DNA of 64,000 bases from Kalaharituber pfeilii (Eukaryota > Ascomycota > Pezizomycetes > Pezizales > Pezizaceae): positions 1,426,001 to 1,490,000 of the forward strand of contig WHUZ01000010.1 in NCBI GenBank assembly GCA_015179045.1. Reading direction: 5' to 3'. Within the stretch, counting starts at the first letter, position 1. The number at the start of each line of letters is the position of its first letter. A program made the translations under genes and the position numbers. Shown here piece after piece: positions 34,975 to 46,941 of the stretch. The notes under the pieces are model-generated. The model was not told the DNA's origin and searched no databases. It was given only the letters and a program-made list of their open reading frames with translations.

Positions 34975-37900
34975 CTATGATTGTCTTTGAAGTCTGTTCA
35001 GGTGTAAGTTATGTGAGGAGAAGTCTGTGCACTTCAGCAAATATCTTATCAGCAACAGGTGGGATGGTCGAATAAATGGTCGAAGGGGCGACCGCTGTGG
35101 TTGGATACGGTTTTAAAAACGTCGCCTTGTGGCTTATGCTCTTGCTTCGGACGTTATAGAGTTTTGGGGATAAGTTATATAGGCTCGCGCGATATGGTTC
35201 GGTAGCCACAAGAGCTAATGTTTGATGGTGTATTGAACAAGTCCGCTTGTTGCTATGAGGTCAAACAAATCGGCATGGCCAGTCAAGAATGGAATTATAC
35301 GTTGTCCTCGTTGTCTCGTTGTCTATCGTCGTCGTGTACAATAGTCGTCGTAATCGGAAATGAGCTGCTGGGGGCGGCAAGACGCAAGATTTTGAAAGCT
35401 TGAAAAAAATAGAAAAAAATAGAAAATGAATTTGACCAAACAAAAAAAAGGAAAAATAGATTATATAGACAAATCCAGGTGTAATAATATAGACATGCGA
35501 GTGAGACAAATATCTAAGAATTGAGAGGTGGAACCGGAAGGATGCGAACAATCCGGGGCGGGTACGTGCTTGAGTAAGTCCAGATGCGCAAGGCGGAATA
35601 TGGTGAGAAATCTGGCGCTGATGCCTATAGCCGGCAAGCTTATGGCAGCTGTCACATTAGCACAACTAGTGGAATGACGATGTGGTCTGCGCCTGCGGCA
35701 ACTGACCTTTTGTACAAACCCTCCCTGCTGCGATTTCTGCTGCTCTTGCCTGCTTCTGAATCTCGGCAGCTAATGCGAACGCCGTCACCGTGCTTGCGAG
35801 CTTTAAGCCGACGGAACTGTACGATGCCAATGACGCCGCCGGGATGGAGTACAGTAAAGGGTATTTAGCTCTCGTGGAAAGCCCGGCCTGCAGGAGCTGA
35901 TTAAGTGGGATTGAGCCGGTCCAGGGTATTTGAAGCGATGCCTGACAACGTCAGGAGAAGCAGCGATAGCGAAAGGCACGGAAACCTCAGGCACGCTCGT
36001 CGCCGCGTATGTAGTGAAGCAAGTGCTGAGAGATGCAGAGCCCTCCAGAAGAAACGGGACTGGGGGGGGGGGGGGGGGGGGGGTCGTCGCAGCAGGAGGG
36101 ATAAGTTAAGTACTCCGCCCTGTGCTTGTACGTATGGGCGCAGGAATGGGGCAAGGAAGATGGCTTTGCAGGACAGGGACAAGCTCAGGCAGCACAGCCA
36201 GGCACGCCAGGGCCGGGGAGATGCAGGGAATGCAGCTGGGGATTGCTCATGCGCTCGCGCTCACAAGGAGAAGTGGAAAGTAGATTAAAACATGTAACAG
36301 TATGTTGAAACGAGTGTTGGGACCGAAGTGGATGAGCGAGCGTGCCACGGCCTGTCGGTCCCGCGGCTGACAAGGAGTGTGGCGAGAGAGATTGTATGGG
36401 CCAGGAGGGGAGGGGAGGGCAGGGGAGGGGAGGGAAGGGAAGGAAGGGAAGAAGCAGAAGGCTCGGCCTGAGTGGAGCGGGGCCCAAGTGTCTGCCGTGG
36501 GCCGCGGCCGTCGGGGCCCCGGTCTGAGCCTTTCTGCCGAAGATCTGCCGCAGCGCGAGCGCACGCGCAGTGCCAGCATCGGGCCAGCGTCGGTGCAGCC
36601 CCGGCACTCAGCTCGTGTATCGGATGGCCCATAGCTCCCCCTCCCCCTTCCCCCTCTCACCCCCCGCCCCACAAATTCGTCTGCCTCTCGCCCGTGACAA
36701 CACCCGCATCCCGCCGCCATCAATCACAACGGCCCGAATATCAGCGCGCCCACGTACACTCACCTCTGCAGCTGTGCCCCGTACAGGACGTAACATGTAT
36801 TAATACCTCACACAATCCCGCCGCAACCGCACGCCCCATTCCCGCTTCCTCACATCTATTTCTGGCCAGCAAGCGATTGCTTAACCCACAGATTCGCGCT
36901 CCCTCCCAGATCAGATCTCACCCACCCCAGGATAGCAATCATCTCCTTCGCATATTCCCCCTCCCAAGTCTATACCTCCTCTTCATTACCCCTGGCATCC
37001 AACGACATTGACGACGACATGAGTAGTATGTGCTGCACTGTAGAGTACATTGACAGGCAGCAGCCATCAATGCAGCAGCGGGAAGATCATCAGCAAGGTC
37101 TCCACTGCAAGGGCCGCGCGCCGGATGAAGTACTGTACCTTTTGGGTACCTTCCCGTCCAGCCCCGGCCCGAACCGGGCGCCACGTATTACAAAAGACAT
37201 ACCAAGTACCTACAAATAACCCAAAGTTCTACTTCTACAACCGCCGGCACCCCCCCCACCTCGTCTCCATAGAGTCTACTCTACTTTAGGCACGCCACTA
37301 CATGCCCCACATTCCCAATCCTTTCTTTTTTTGTGTACATTGCATAATCGCGTATTACTTTTTCCCGGCACGGACACCACATCTCCCCGGCCGGGGACGA
37401 AGAATTAAGTAGCGTGTGGAAGTAATGATATAGGGGCCCAAGCTGCACCTAGAACAATGGACGAACGGCCCCCACTCGATTCCTCGTTCCCTGTGCGCCT
37501 CTTACAGCTGCTACAGTTGAAAACGCAGGCTGCAGGTATGGAACTTCTGGATTAGTCAACAATGGCATATGTAAGGTATCCAGGCGTGCTGGAAACGTAA
37601 GGGCCCAGACGGGCTGTAATCTATGGACCCTCATCTCCGATGCGGTCTAGGAAAGCTTTCAGACCGCGGTAGCACCATCCTCACCATTCTATGATGATGA
37701 TATACATCATCTAGTGGCTTTCAAAGACGTTGAGGGGGGCAATGTATGCCATAAACCCAAACGCGATTTCATGCGGCGGATGAGCAGCGTGCGTTGGGCA
37801 CCTGTACGATGACGAGAGAGAGGTATTTGACGCACCCGTAACGACTGTTTGGAGAAAGTCTTTTATCTCTGACGAGGAAATGGTAAGTTTGACTGCAACA

Positions 37901-38650
37901 AACAGTTATAACATGAAACAAATATATGCTAGTACCTGATTACGAGACTATGCTAGTACGTTTTCTGTTTTTGTCTTACTTTTCGGAAAAGGGATTTTTA
38001 GCCGTAAGTTATGTATGCAGTAGACATATACTTGCATAGCAATATTCCAGTTCGTACCCTCCCCACCCCTCCCTCTCTCTTCTCTCCCTCTCCATCAAAT
38101 CTTTTCCAAAATACGGAACACTTGAAAAAGGTTCTTTACTACGCCGGGTGGGGATGGGGTTTTCCCCCCCAAAAAAAAATATCTTCAGGGCTTTCTTTCA
38201 ATTGCTTTATACTGTACACCTTTAAGCAAGGGAGAGGGGTTAGTACATATAGAGAGAGAGAGGAGGGGACGGAGAAAAGGGAAGATAATTGGAGTAAGGG
38301 AAAAAAAAAAAAAAAAAATGTTACCCTCAACTCCTATTTACCAATCGCAGCAAAGGTTAACAGAAAAAAAAAAGGGAAAAAAGAAAAAAAAAATTGGAGG
38401 TAAACGTCACGATAACTTGTGAATGGAAGATCTTTTTCTTTTTTTTTCCTCATTTACACCAAATCTACCCCCCCGCCCCCTCCTCTCTCCCCCATAATAC
38501 CCTTCAAGTACCCCACTCAATCTCTCTTCTTCCCCTCTTGCCTACCACTCTTGCAAGAATTTTATCAAATAAAGGGTAGGCGGACCTACACCACATCCCC
38601 CTTCCCCTCCTCTCCCTCCACAATTCCCCCTACCACCTCCCTAACCCACT
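34975..38650. other. gene-poor stretch with simple-sequence tracts
   Basis: 3.7 kb. It must contain the missing 5' exon(s) of the Sec2-type gene, but I could not place them. It holds a G22 homopolymer at 36062-36083, a purine-rich GGGGA array around 36400-36450, and a GC-rich block 36450-36720. No protein with family support. Confidence 0.45.
36062..36083 (+). repeat. G22 homopolymer
   Basis: 22 consecutive G on the plus strand (36062-36083), able in principle to form a G-quadruplex. Homopolymer length is prone to sequencing error. Confidence 0.8.
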
Positions 38651-39616
38651 TCAATTCTCCCTTTCCCGCCATGCATCCCTCTCCCTCGCCATGACCACCA
38701 CCCCCATCGGCCTCCTTTGATCCCTCGCCTTCTCCATCACAGCCTGCCACACCAACTTCTTCTCCTCAGTTCCTTCCGTGCGGATGGCGGTGCCGATGGA
38801 CATGAAGAAGCTGTAATATCAGGCGGAAAGGGTTCATTGAAGTTAGATGTGCTAGCTTTTTCATACAATGATGAGGGTAACGAGGACAAAGGAGAATAAG
38901 CGTACCCAAATGTGGCCGCAGACCCCAACATGTACTGCCCTAGAGTACGGATGACGCCGTTGGGCCCGGCGCCGTGTTTGAGGATGGAGTAGCCGCCTGT
39001 TTGTTGGTCCAGGATAAGCCTCACTCAAACATCGAAAACCATAAATGGGCGTTCGGCACCAAGCAAAGGAGAGGGTCAAGAACGGGAGGAAGGATGAAAA
39101 ACGTACCGAAAACGAATCCCATTGTGAGGCCAACGCCTACGAGGTGACCGAACAAAGATCAGAGCCAGAAGGTTGAGGTTAGTGAATGATAAATATCATA
39201 AGCCGGAGTTGATGAATAGATGGGTGTTTCGAAGATTGAGAGGCTGAGTATATCCAATCTCAAAATGGGCAGCCCAAAGCAAAAAGATTGATATGGTGGA
39301 AGAGAGGTAAAAGGGCCAAATGGGAGCTGGGACGAGAGTTGACTGGAAGAGGGACATACATGATCCCATAATGGCACCCATTTTCACTGTAGCGATAAGG
39401 TTAGCAGGTTGTCTATTTATTTTTCAACAGTAATTGAAAGAACATATAAAGAGGTGGGTAGAAGGAACAGATTCTGTGCTCAAAACCAGCTTCGCCATCT
39501 CAGGCAGCGGGCCATATCACGAGGGTATCTCATCTATAATTCAATATGCGCAGAGCCGCATAAGCAACGAAGCACACAACTCCTAAGGTCAACTCACTCT
39601 TGTCAAACGTCGACAT
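38651..39616 (-). CDS. MGR2: TIM23-complex subunit Mgr2 / ROMO1 family
   Basis: Five exons on the minus strand, 39616-39598, 39386-39360, 39136-39107, 38996-38906 and 38810-38651, give 108 aa. The sequence starts MSTFDKMKMGAIMGS, then a first membrane helix (VGLTMGFVFGG), YSILKHGAGPNGVIRTLGQY, and a second helix (MLGSAATFGFFMSIGTAIR). GxGPNGxxRTLGQYMxGSAxTFG is the Mgr2/Romo1 signature. Known role in yeast: inner-membrane subunit that couples the presequence translocase TIM23 to its lateral-release function. Three of the five coding exons are 19, 27 and 30 nt, so automatic prediction may miss the N-terminus. The C-terminal ~45 charged residues exceed the human ROMO1 length but are usual in fungi (family knowledge). 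Confidence 0.92.
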
Positions 39617-42420
39617 CCCTCCTCCATGCTGCGGTGGTGGGGCATCTTGCTCTATCTTGTTCTAGGGAACCGGCTTTAAAGTGGCAGCAGTAGTAGCGCA
39701 GACGTTACGGTCGTCGATAAAATCGATGACGCTGCCCCGATGTCGACGACGATGAGGCTTGCTACCAATCAATTGTAGCTCCGTTACCACAATCCGGCGG
39801 TAGGCAACACCCGAATAGATAGGTACTTTAGGTCAAATTAAGGTGGCTTCTCTGCTGCTGCGGCGGTGTCAGTTAAGCTCAGCCCTTTTCCGATGCAGGT
39901 GATACGATATACAATGCAACTGGGTATTTCTGAGCTGTAGTATGTGCGTACCGTACTTAGACAGGTGCCCCACAGCGCACCAGGCACAGGACTTATCGTT
40001 ATCGACAGCAATGAGAAAATGACAGAAGAAACGCCCAAACGAGCGGCGCACAACTCACCCACTGACTGACTCCCTCACTTAATTCACACCTTTGCGCTGC
40101 ACACTTTCTGCTCTCCTTCGCTTTGTGTCGGGAGACCTAAGTGAAGCGAAAACTATACTGGGTACAGCCGCTACGGGCTGTGGTGAGGCTAGAAAGTGTA
40201 AAATGTGTGTGTGATTGAGGGAAACAGCTAGCGTAAGCCTCGGCTGCACCTAGTGCAGGTGAATTCCAAGTTTTGAGGTCATGAGGAGTATTGCTGGTGG
40301 CACGGCTGCTCACTTGCATGCTAGGGCACCCTTGAGCAAAGTTCTCGGCGCCTAGAGATATGGAGCACGCATAGCATTGGCATGTGCAGGCGTGGGAAGT
40401 TTGGGGATTGGCACTCGCCGCCGTGGCTTCAGGGTCAGTTGTTAAACACATGCCAGCGGTCTCTATGGGGAAAAGATACTCTCCGCCATCGCGTGGCAGG
40501 GCGACAATCCGTAAGTGCAACCATCACCAAAACGATCCCAGGCGGAACCGTCCTTAGGGGCACTATTTTACTCTGGGCCTATTCGATACCATTCCCTATT
40601 TTAAATCCGTATCTGGAAGCGGACTATTTCGTGTTCTCGTGCCCAAATATTATTTTCGGCCTCATGGCTTGGCCGTTCGTATTACGATGCATGTTTTACT
40701 AAATACTAGCTCAGGTAATCCCAAACTAGCATTTTGTCCTTATGGCCCAACAGGCCATTTCGTGATGTCAAGTTCAGCCAGTCAAGAGGTGAAGAAGGTC
40801 TTAGCTGACCTGAATCGAAACCCATAGTTCAAAAGAAAAGAATACAGACCATGATCGTGAGCCAAAAAGAATTTTCTTTTTTTTTTTTTTCCTTCTAATG
40901 CAGGTGTTTCCGGCATCATATTGCGGGCAATGACCTCTTCTCGTAAGGCACGTAAAACTTTCTTCCGTTTCATTTCTGTTATTGTGCGCAGAATGTCCGG
41001 CGAACTGCGTTAGATGATGTAGGGTTTCCATATTGCATTCATATTTCTTTTTAGTCAATCTGGCTTTCTCCGTTTCACTTTCAGGGCGAGGATTGAGTAC
41101 GCCATATTCCAGCTCGAATAGGTATAGTTTGCTGGAGGGGGTTGCTTAGGAATCTGCCCTTAAGACCAGGTGCAGGAGAGCTGCGTCAAGGCCGCAGGAG
41201 AGGATAAAGAAAAGCGAGGGTATGAACTGCAGGTTTTTTATGCTATCCAGCTTCCTTTTTACTGGGTGGTGTATTGAAAGGGCTGCCGCTCTAGTAATAG
41301 TGCCCTCTACTCTGAAATGTGAGACCATCACGTTAAAAAATGTTAAAAAAAAAAAAGTATGACTTTTTCGGAGTAGCCCTTGCCCTTCTGCTAACTGCTT
41401 GCCCCCCTTCCCGCCTCCGCTTGAATTGCTGCTCTGATAGCTATTGTAAAGAGTCCGGCATCTTTTTCAGGGACTTCGGTATATTTTGTTTGAGCCCCCA
41501 CGTGCCCAGGATAGTTTTCACTTAGAGTACCGTAGTCCATCCCAAAATTCTCATCATACAGGCACGGAGTATGTACTAACAGGGACACTGAACATAAAAA
41601 AGGGCCACAGCAGGCTGCACCCTGGTGTGGCCTTAATCGTCCAATTTATCTTAATATCTTCGGGTATATATAAGTATACTTTCCTCATACCAGTATATAG
41701 ATTGCTTTTGCATACCGTGCGAAACGCTGAGGAATCCCCCTTTGTGCAGTCAACTAAAATCAAGCATGCTACGGCCGTACTCTAGAGAGTACTGCAGTCG
41801 GCACTGCATTGTCCCCGTGGCAGCTCAGACTCGGGGAGGGGGAGGAGAGAGAAGCTGGCACAATTCGGAGGAACTTGAACTTGAGAATTTCAGGGAATGC
41901 ACTGGTTGCCGAAAATAAGTCAAAAGTGAGAACAGACGTTGATGGCGGGTTTCAAGACAGGCCGAGGGGCCACAGCGTAAGCGTTAGCATATTGGCTTGC
42001 AGGGCACATGGGAAGCCCGGCATAATCTTCGCGCAGCTGCTGGGAGATCAGCCAGCGGCCGGACCCAACGACCAAGGCAAGTTGACACTGTATGCTAGAG
42101 CTGGGGGCGAGGCTACTGTATATAGTAGTGAGACCGGTCTAAGATGGAGCATTCGCATATGCAGCGCCGCTGCTCACTTCCATTGCAGAAAAGCCCTGCC
42201 TGCTGCTCTTCTCCTTTCCGCCCTAACTTTCCATTTGTTCAGATCTATTATCCTTTTTACTTTTTTCCCCCTGGTCTCCTATGATACATTGATTGCAGTG
42301 GAGGTGCTTGCTTCCTGCGCCAGACCGAGCATTATACCTGGGGCTAGCAAGGGGTTGAGAGAAGTACATAGAGTAGAGTACATGCTGTTGGAGGGTTGCA
42401 CTCGCGATGTAAATGTGCTA

Positions 42421-42476
42421 TAGTTTGAATACCTATAGTTTGAATAGCTATAGTTTGAATAGCTATAGTTTGAATA
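42421..42476 (+). repeat. 15-bp tandem repeat
   Basis: Unit AATAGCTATAGTTTG in about 3.7 copies; the first unit differs by ACCT for AGCT. Unit boundaries are arbitrary. Confidence 0.85.
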
Positions 42477-43326
42477 ATAGGGACGGCGCCGAGGCTGCCA
42501 TCCAACCAAACGAGCACTAGCACCGCGACGCTGCCGCTGCGCCATTACGACAGAGGGCAGCGCGGACCTGTCGATACAAGCGGCTACGCGCCACTCTCAA
42601 GAGGCCGCAATGCCCTGCGACCGACCATCTTGTAGGTGCGGCCCCACAGTGTGTGCGCAGCAGCATCGAAGCTCCCCAAACTCCGTGGCGTGTTGCGCCC
42701 GCCCCGGCCCGTGGCCCCGAGTGAAAGTATGATACTAGTACATGTACAAACAGCTCCAGCGCGCAGCGCAGCTGAACACCCCACGTGTGTGCGCCCCGCT
42801 GCCCCGCTGTCCACTGCGGCATCTCCAAGTCACATCGAGCGCGCCTGTGGATGTCGTCTCTCCCGCCGCGTTAGCAGTGGCCTCCGCGAGCTGCCATTGC
42901 CGCTGCATGCCCCATTCGCCCAATGCTAAGAGCGGCGCAGCTGGCGCCCAACTCGACAGTCCCATCGGCTGCCCATGGATCAACTGTTCTGCTACATCGC
43001 AAGCACACCGTTGATCATGTCGCTGGATCACGCTCTCCAATAACCAGTACAGTAGCCCCCGCCACTGCGCCTATTCGTAGGCCGCCGTAAGCGACCCATT
43101 CAGCTCCAGCCATTGCCTTCTTCGTCGTCTTCTTTGCGTGGATCTCGAGCAGGGACAGCAAGCAGCACGCACGCAGCAGGCACGCAGTACTGTACGCACA
43201 CCCCGTACCTAGGCTGCCGACCGAGTCCTTCAGGCCCAGCATTCCCCCCCCAGGGACCCCAAGGGCGACGCTCCTGTCCTGCTTACGCTGAAGTCCGCTA
43301 CAAGGCTCCCTCCCCCACACACCTGC

Positions 43327-43327
<1 letters not shown>

Positions 43328-43360
<33 letters not shown>
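43328..43360 (+). repeat. C33 homopolymer
   Basis: 33 consecutive C on the plus strand. Like the G22 tract 7 kb to the left, it could form a quadruplex or i-motif; its exact length is uncertain in any assembly. Confidence 0.8.
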
Positions 43361-43362
<2 letters not shown>

Positions 43363-44173
43363 CCGACAGCTGTCCTCCCTGTCCCAGTCCAGCCTGTCGC
43401 CTGCTGGCCAGTCGCCTCTGGACGCCTACTTCTTGCAACTGTCACCACCCACAACCAACGATACGCTTCCCACTTCGGCCGCTCCAGCTTCCCACCACCT
43501 CCCTCCAACACCTAAATTCCCCCCCTCCAACTACGCGCCCGCCTTCTCGCGCCAGTCCAAGTACTTTTAACTTGTGCTCAACCACTTACGCAAGGCAACG
43601 GCTATCATTGAACCCAGATCTGGTTGGCTCACGGCATCTGTCGTAAAGGTGTGCTTCTACTGGCCCTGGCCCTGGCTGTTTCTCCTTTGTGTGTGGCTCC
43701 ATCACAAGCCTTCACCTCACCTCCTTAATTCAACTAGTACATAACGAACTCAGCTTGGAAACATTCCCACCAACTCAACCCGAACTTGGAGGTCAACGGG
43801 TAAAAAAGCAGAAATAGCAATCGTCAAAGTAATCATATCATAGAAGGAAGGGAATCATCTATTGTCGAACCTTGTGTAATCGTCCCAGCTTCCTGGTGGA
43901 GAAATTCCCATTCGAAAGTTTAAGCAAGAAACCTGTCAGTTTCAACCAGCCATCAATTAACGCCATTTCTTCTCTAGCACACCTCGGTCAAGGCGCTGCG
44001 ACACGTTAGACTTTGTGTTGGTGTACCGGTCTTTTTTCAGCAAGGCAAAAAAGGAAAAGGGAAAAAAAAAAAAAAAAAAAAAAAAAAGGCTTATTTTAAC
44101 CTCCGCTACTGCCAACCCGACACAACCCACCTGCAGCAAATACCCAATTTATCAGGAGAACGCGGTATTAACC

Positions 44174-46566
44174 ATGACCGCCGTGGCTACTTTTCCATCG
44201 GTCCCAAGGGCAGGATGGACTAATCCCCCACAAAGTCAAATGTCGCCAGATGACATCGCGCGATTCTTCATGCCACGTAAAGGCTCTCTGCGAGGACCCG
44301 GTCAAAATGGTATGGAGGTGGGAGGTGGTGTTTGGAACGGAGGTCAACTCCGCGGTGGAGCAGCTCACGATGGAGGCCCTCAAGGCGGGGCGGGAAACAT
44401 GAAGAACAAAAAGCCAAATCGTGCAGCGCCGTGGCCTCCTAAAGTGGGGATGATGGGAGGCACCGGTGGGTCTCATTCTGTACCCTCCATACCCTCAACA
44501 CCTTCAATGAACCAAATTCACCAACCGGCCCCTATCCTGCCATCGCAACATCGCGGCGCTCAACAGTCCCCGATCTCAGGCAGCGACAATCCAGGAACAT
44601 CATACCTTATACTTTTACCGCTCAACAACAGCTTCGAAGCAAAGTTCATACCACTACCTTATTACCCCGAAACACTGCGTATAGGTCGACAAACCAACGC
44701 CAAAACATTACCGAACCCCAGCAATGGGTACTTCGATTCGAAGGTTCTCTCAAGGCAGCATGCTGAAGTATGGGCGGAGCCAAAAACGGGGAAAGTATGG
44801 ATCCGAGATGTTAAATCTTCCAATGGGACATTCGTCAATGGACAGCGTCTGTCGCAAGAGAATAGGGACTCTGAGCCGCATGAATTGCGGACAGAAGACC
44901 TTTTGGAGCTTGGTATTGACATATTTTCTGAGGATAATAAATCAATAATTCATCACAAAGTTGCTGCCCGCGTGGAACATGCGGGGCCGCAAACAGGAAC
45001 GTTGAATTTGGAAAATCTTAATCTTAATTTAGGAGATATGGATTCTATAATGGGAGGAGGCCTAGTGGCACCACCGATTAATGCGACGAACAATAATTTG
45101 GCAAGAGGTCGTTCTGCCTCGCAAACTTCTAAGGCTGGCTCCGTTGCAGGACCAAATGGTGTTAACCGTGGAGTACCCTTGTATTTACAGTCTATTTCAG
45201 TGGAACAGATTGTAAAGAAACTAAACGTATGTACCATTTACATGCTCTCTTCTACAGCAGCTCGATAGTTACTGACAACATCCGGCTGCAGTCTGAGCTT
45301 CATCTGGCGAAGCAACAAGCGCAGGAACTGCAACGAACATCCGAATTTTTTGATCAGCTCCTTAACTTGGAAATTGTCCGGAAGGAGCCGGAAATTAAAA
45401 AGGCGGTGGTGGAGTCGGGCGGACAGTCCCCAATGATAGACTCTGGGGTGGCATTCGAAGCTTCGCAATTTCACGCTGTGCCAAACGCGCCGTTACCACC
45501 ACCGGCAAAACATATTACAGTTATCCCCGAAAATGTAAAGTTAGAGAGGGATGATCATGAAACAGAATCACAAGATGTTTCCCCACCTTTGTCGGTCTCC
45601 GCGCCGAAGAGATCCCCTAAATCCGAGCAGCCGCAGCATCTCTTCTCACTAGTAGCACAACTTCGGGATGCCCGTTTGGAACTGGAAGCAAAATCTGCTC
45701 GAGTCAAGGACTTAGAGGACCTATTGCGGCAGGAGCGCAGGGCACGGGAGATGGCAGAGGAACAGCTGGAAGTGGCTTCACGTAATTCAAAGGGTGAGGT
45801 CCGTAGTACACTGGACAACGGGAAGGTGAACGGGGTTGCGGAGGAGGAGGGCATTCCAGACAATGTATCTATTGCAGGGTCTGACATTACAGTGCTTGGG
45901 CCCGGGGACAAGGAGGCCAATGAGAAGGATCCATCACATGAGAAGGAGGAGCAATCCGCTGCTATTGCTGCTGCTGCTGCTGCTGCTGCGGCAGAAGCGG
46001 CAGCTCAGTGGCAAAAACGGGTGGAGGAAATGATGGCGGAGCTACAATCCGCCAAGGCCGAAATCGAGAGTTACAAGAAGCGAGTTAGGGTTGCGGAGGA
46101 AGAGGGTGAGCAATCTCGACGGACGCTGACGGAAATGGTTGCGAAGATACGTGCGGATGAAGAGAGGCGGAAAAGGGAACGGAAGGAGATTAGCATACAG
46201 ACTGAGAGCAAGAACGAGGAGAAAGATATGAAGATACCGGTAATGGTTAGCTGTGGTGTGCAGGCGGCATTTGGAAATAACACCGAAACAAGGACACCAT
46301 CATCCGAAGCTGAGGAGACCTATAGCATCGCAAACGGAACGGTTAAGGCAACAAATGGGATACTGGTGATTGGCGGCGGGAAGAACATGCAGAGTCCAGG
46401 GGCAGGTCATGATCAGCTGCTATCGACAGAGCTGATGGAGAAACAGTCGTCGAGTAAACGGAGTATTGTGAAGGAATCCGCACCATATGTTTCGATTGTG
46501 GGAGTCGTTGTAATAGGTGTCAGCATCATGGCGATACTGAACAACTGGCAGAAAGGAGAGCGGTAA
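44174..46566 (+). CDS. tail-anchored FHA-domain protein, SLMAP/Far9/Far10 (STRIPAK) family
   Basis: Two exons, 44174-45226 and 45292-46566, give 775 aa. An N-terminal Gly/Pro-rich segment (1-~140) is followed by an FHA domain at ~145-245 with phosphothreonine-binding residues: LRIGRQT (Gly171-Arg172), VLSRQHAEVW (Ser193-Arg194-His196) and DVKSSNGTFVNG. A long coiled-coil region (~355-650) is broken by an Ala run encoded by GCT repeats near 45958-45990. The C-terminus has one hydrophobic segment, YVSIVGVVVIGVSIMAIL (~751-768), then NNWQKGER, which is a tail anchor. FHA + coiled coils + tail anchor is the plan of SLMAP, yeast Far9/Far10 and Sordaria PRO45, which anchor STRIPAK to ER/nuclear envelope or mitochondria and act in hyphal fusion and fruiting-body development. 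Confidence 0.9.
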
Positions 46567-46898
46567 AGGATGAATTCATGGGACGATGGTGGATGGAAAA
46601 GAAATGGATTCTTTTGTGTGTTTTATTTCTTACCAAACCTTTGTGCATATATTCTAAGTTGCGTGTGTTTGTGTGTGCGTGTACAGGCTGGTCTGTTGGT
46701 TATCCTTGTGCTGAGTCTTCATCTTTTTCATATATATATTCCTGACTTCATTTTGGGCATGGGGTATTTGGGAGATCAATATGACAGGCGAATTGGGAAA
46801 CGGGTGGGTCGTGAAATCATCCTCGATCTATTGATTGCGATACTGGATGGGTGTTGGTTAACCCGATGTTGGTCACTTTGGTTTTCATTTCCTTCTTC

Positions 46899-46941
<43 letters not shown>

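Larger units (their letters stand above)
39617..44173. other. gene-poor divergent intergenic region, MGR2 / FHA gene
   Basis: 4.5 kb with no supportable gene. It contains another copy of the TGTTCTCGTGCCCA core (40632-40645, no clear partner), a 15-bp tandem repeat (42421-42476), a C33 homopolymer (43328-43360), and in the 5' leader of the FHA gene an A26 tract (44062-44087). A long 5' UTR for the FHA gene is likely. Confidence 0.5.

Noticed and set aside
36247..36723. Overlapping long open frames on both strands in GC-rich DNA
   Set aside because: Frames are long because stops are rare in GC-rich, repeat-like sequence; residue runs of Pro/Ser/Arg only.
41809..42423. 204-codon plus-strand open frame in the MGR2-FHA gap
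   Set aside because: No family resemblance, no splice or neighbour support, and it ends inside the tandem repeat.
42421..42476. CRISPR-like array
   Set aside because: Adjacent tandem 15-mers with no spacers in a eukaryotic intergenic region; simply a minisatellite.
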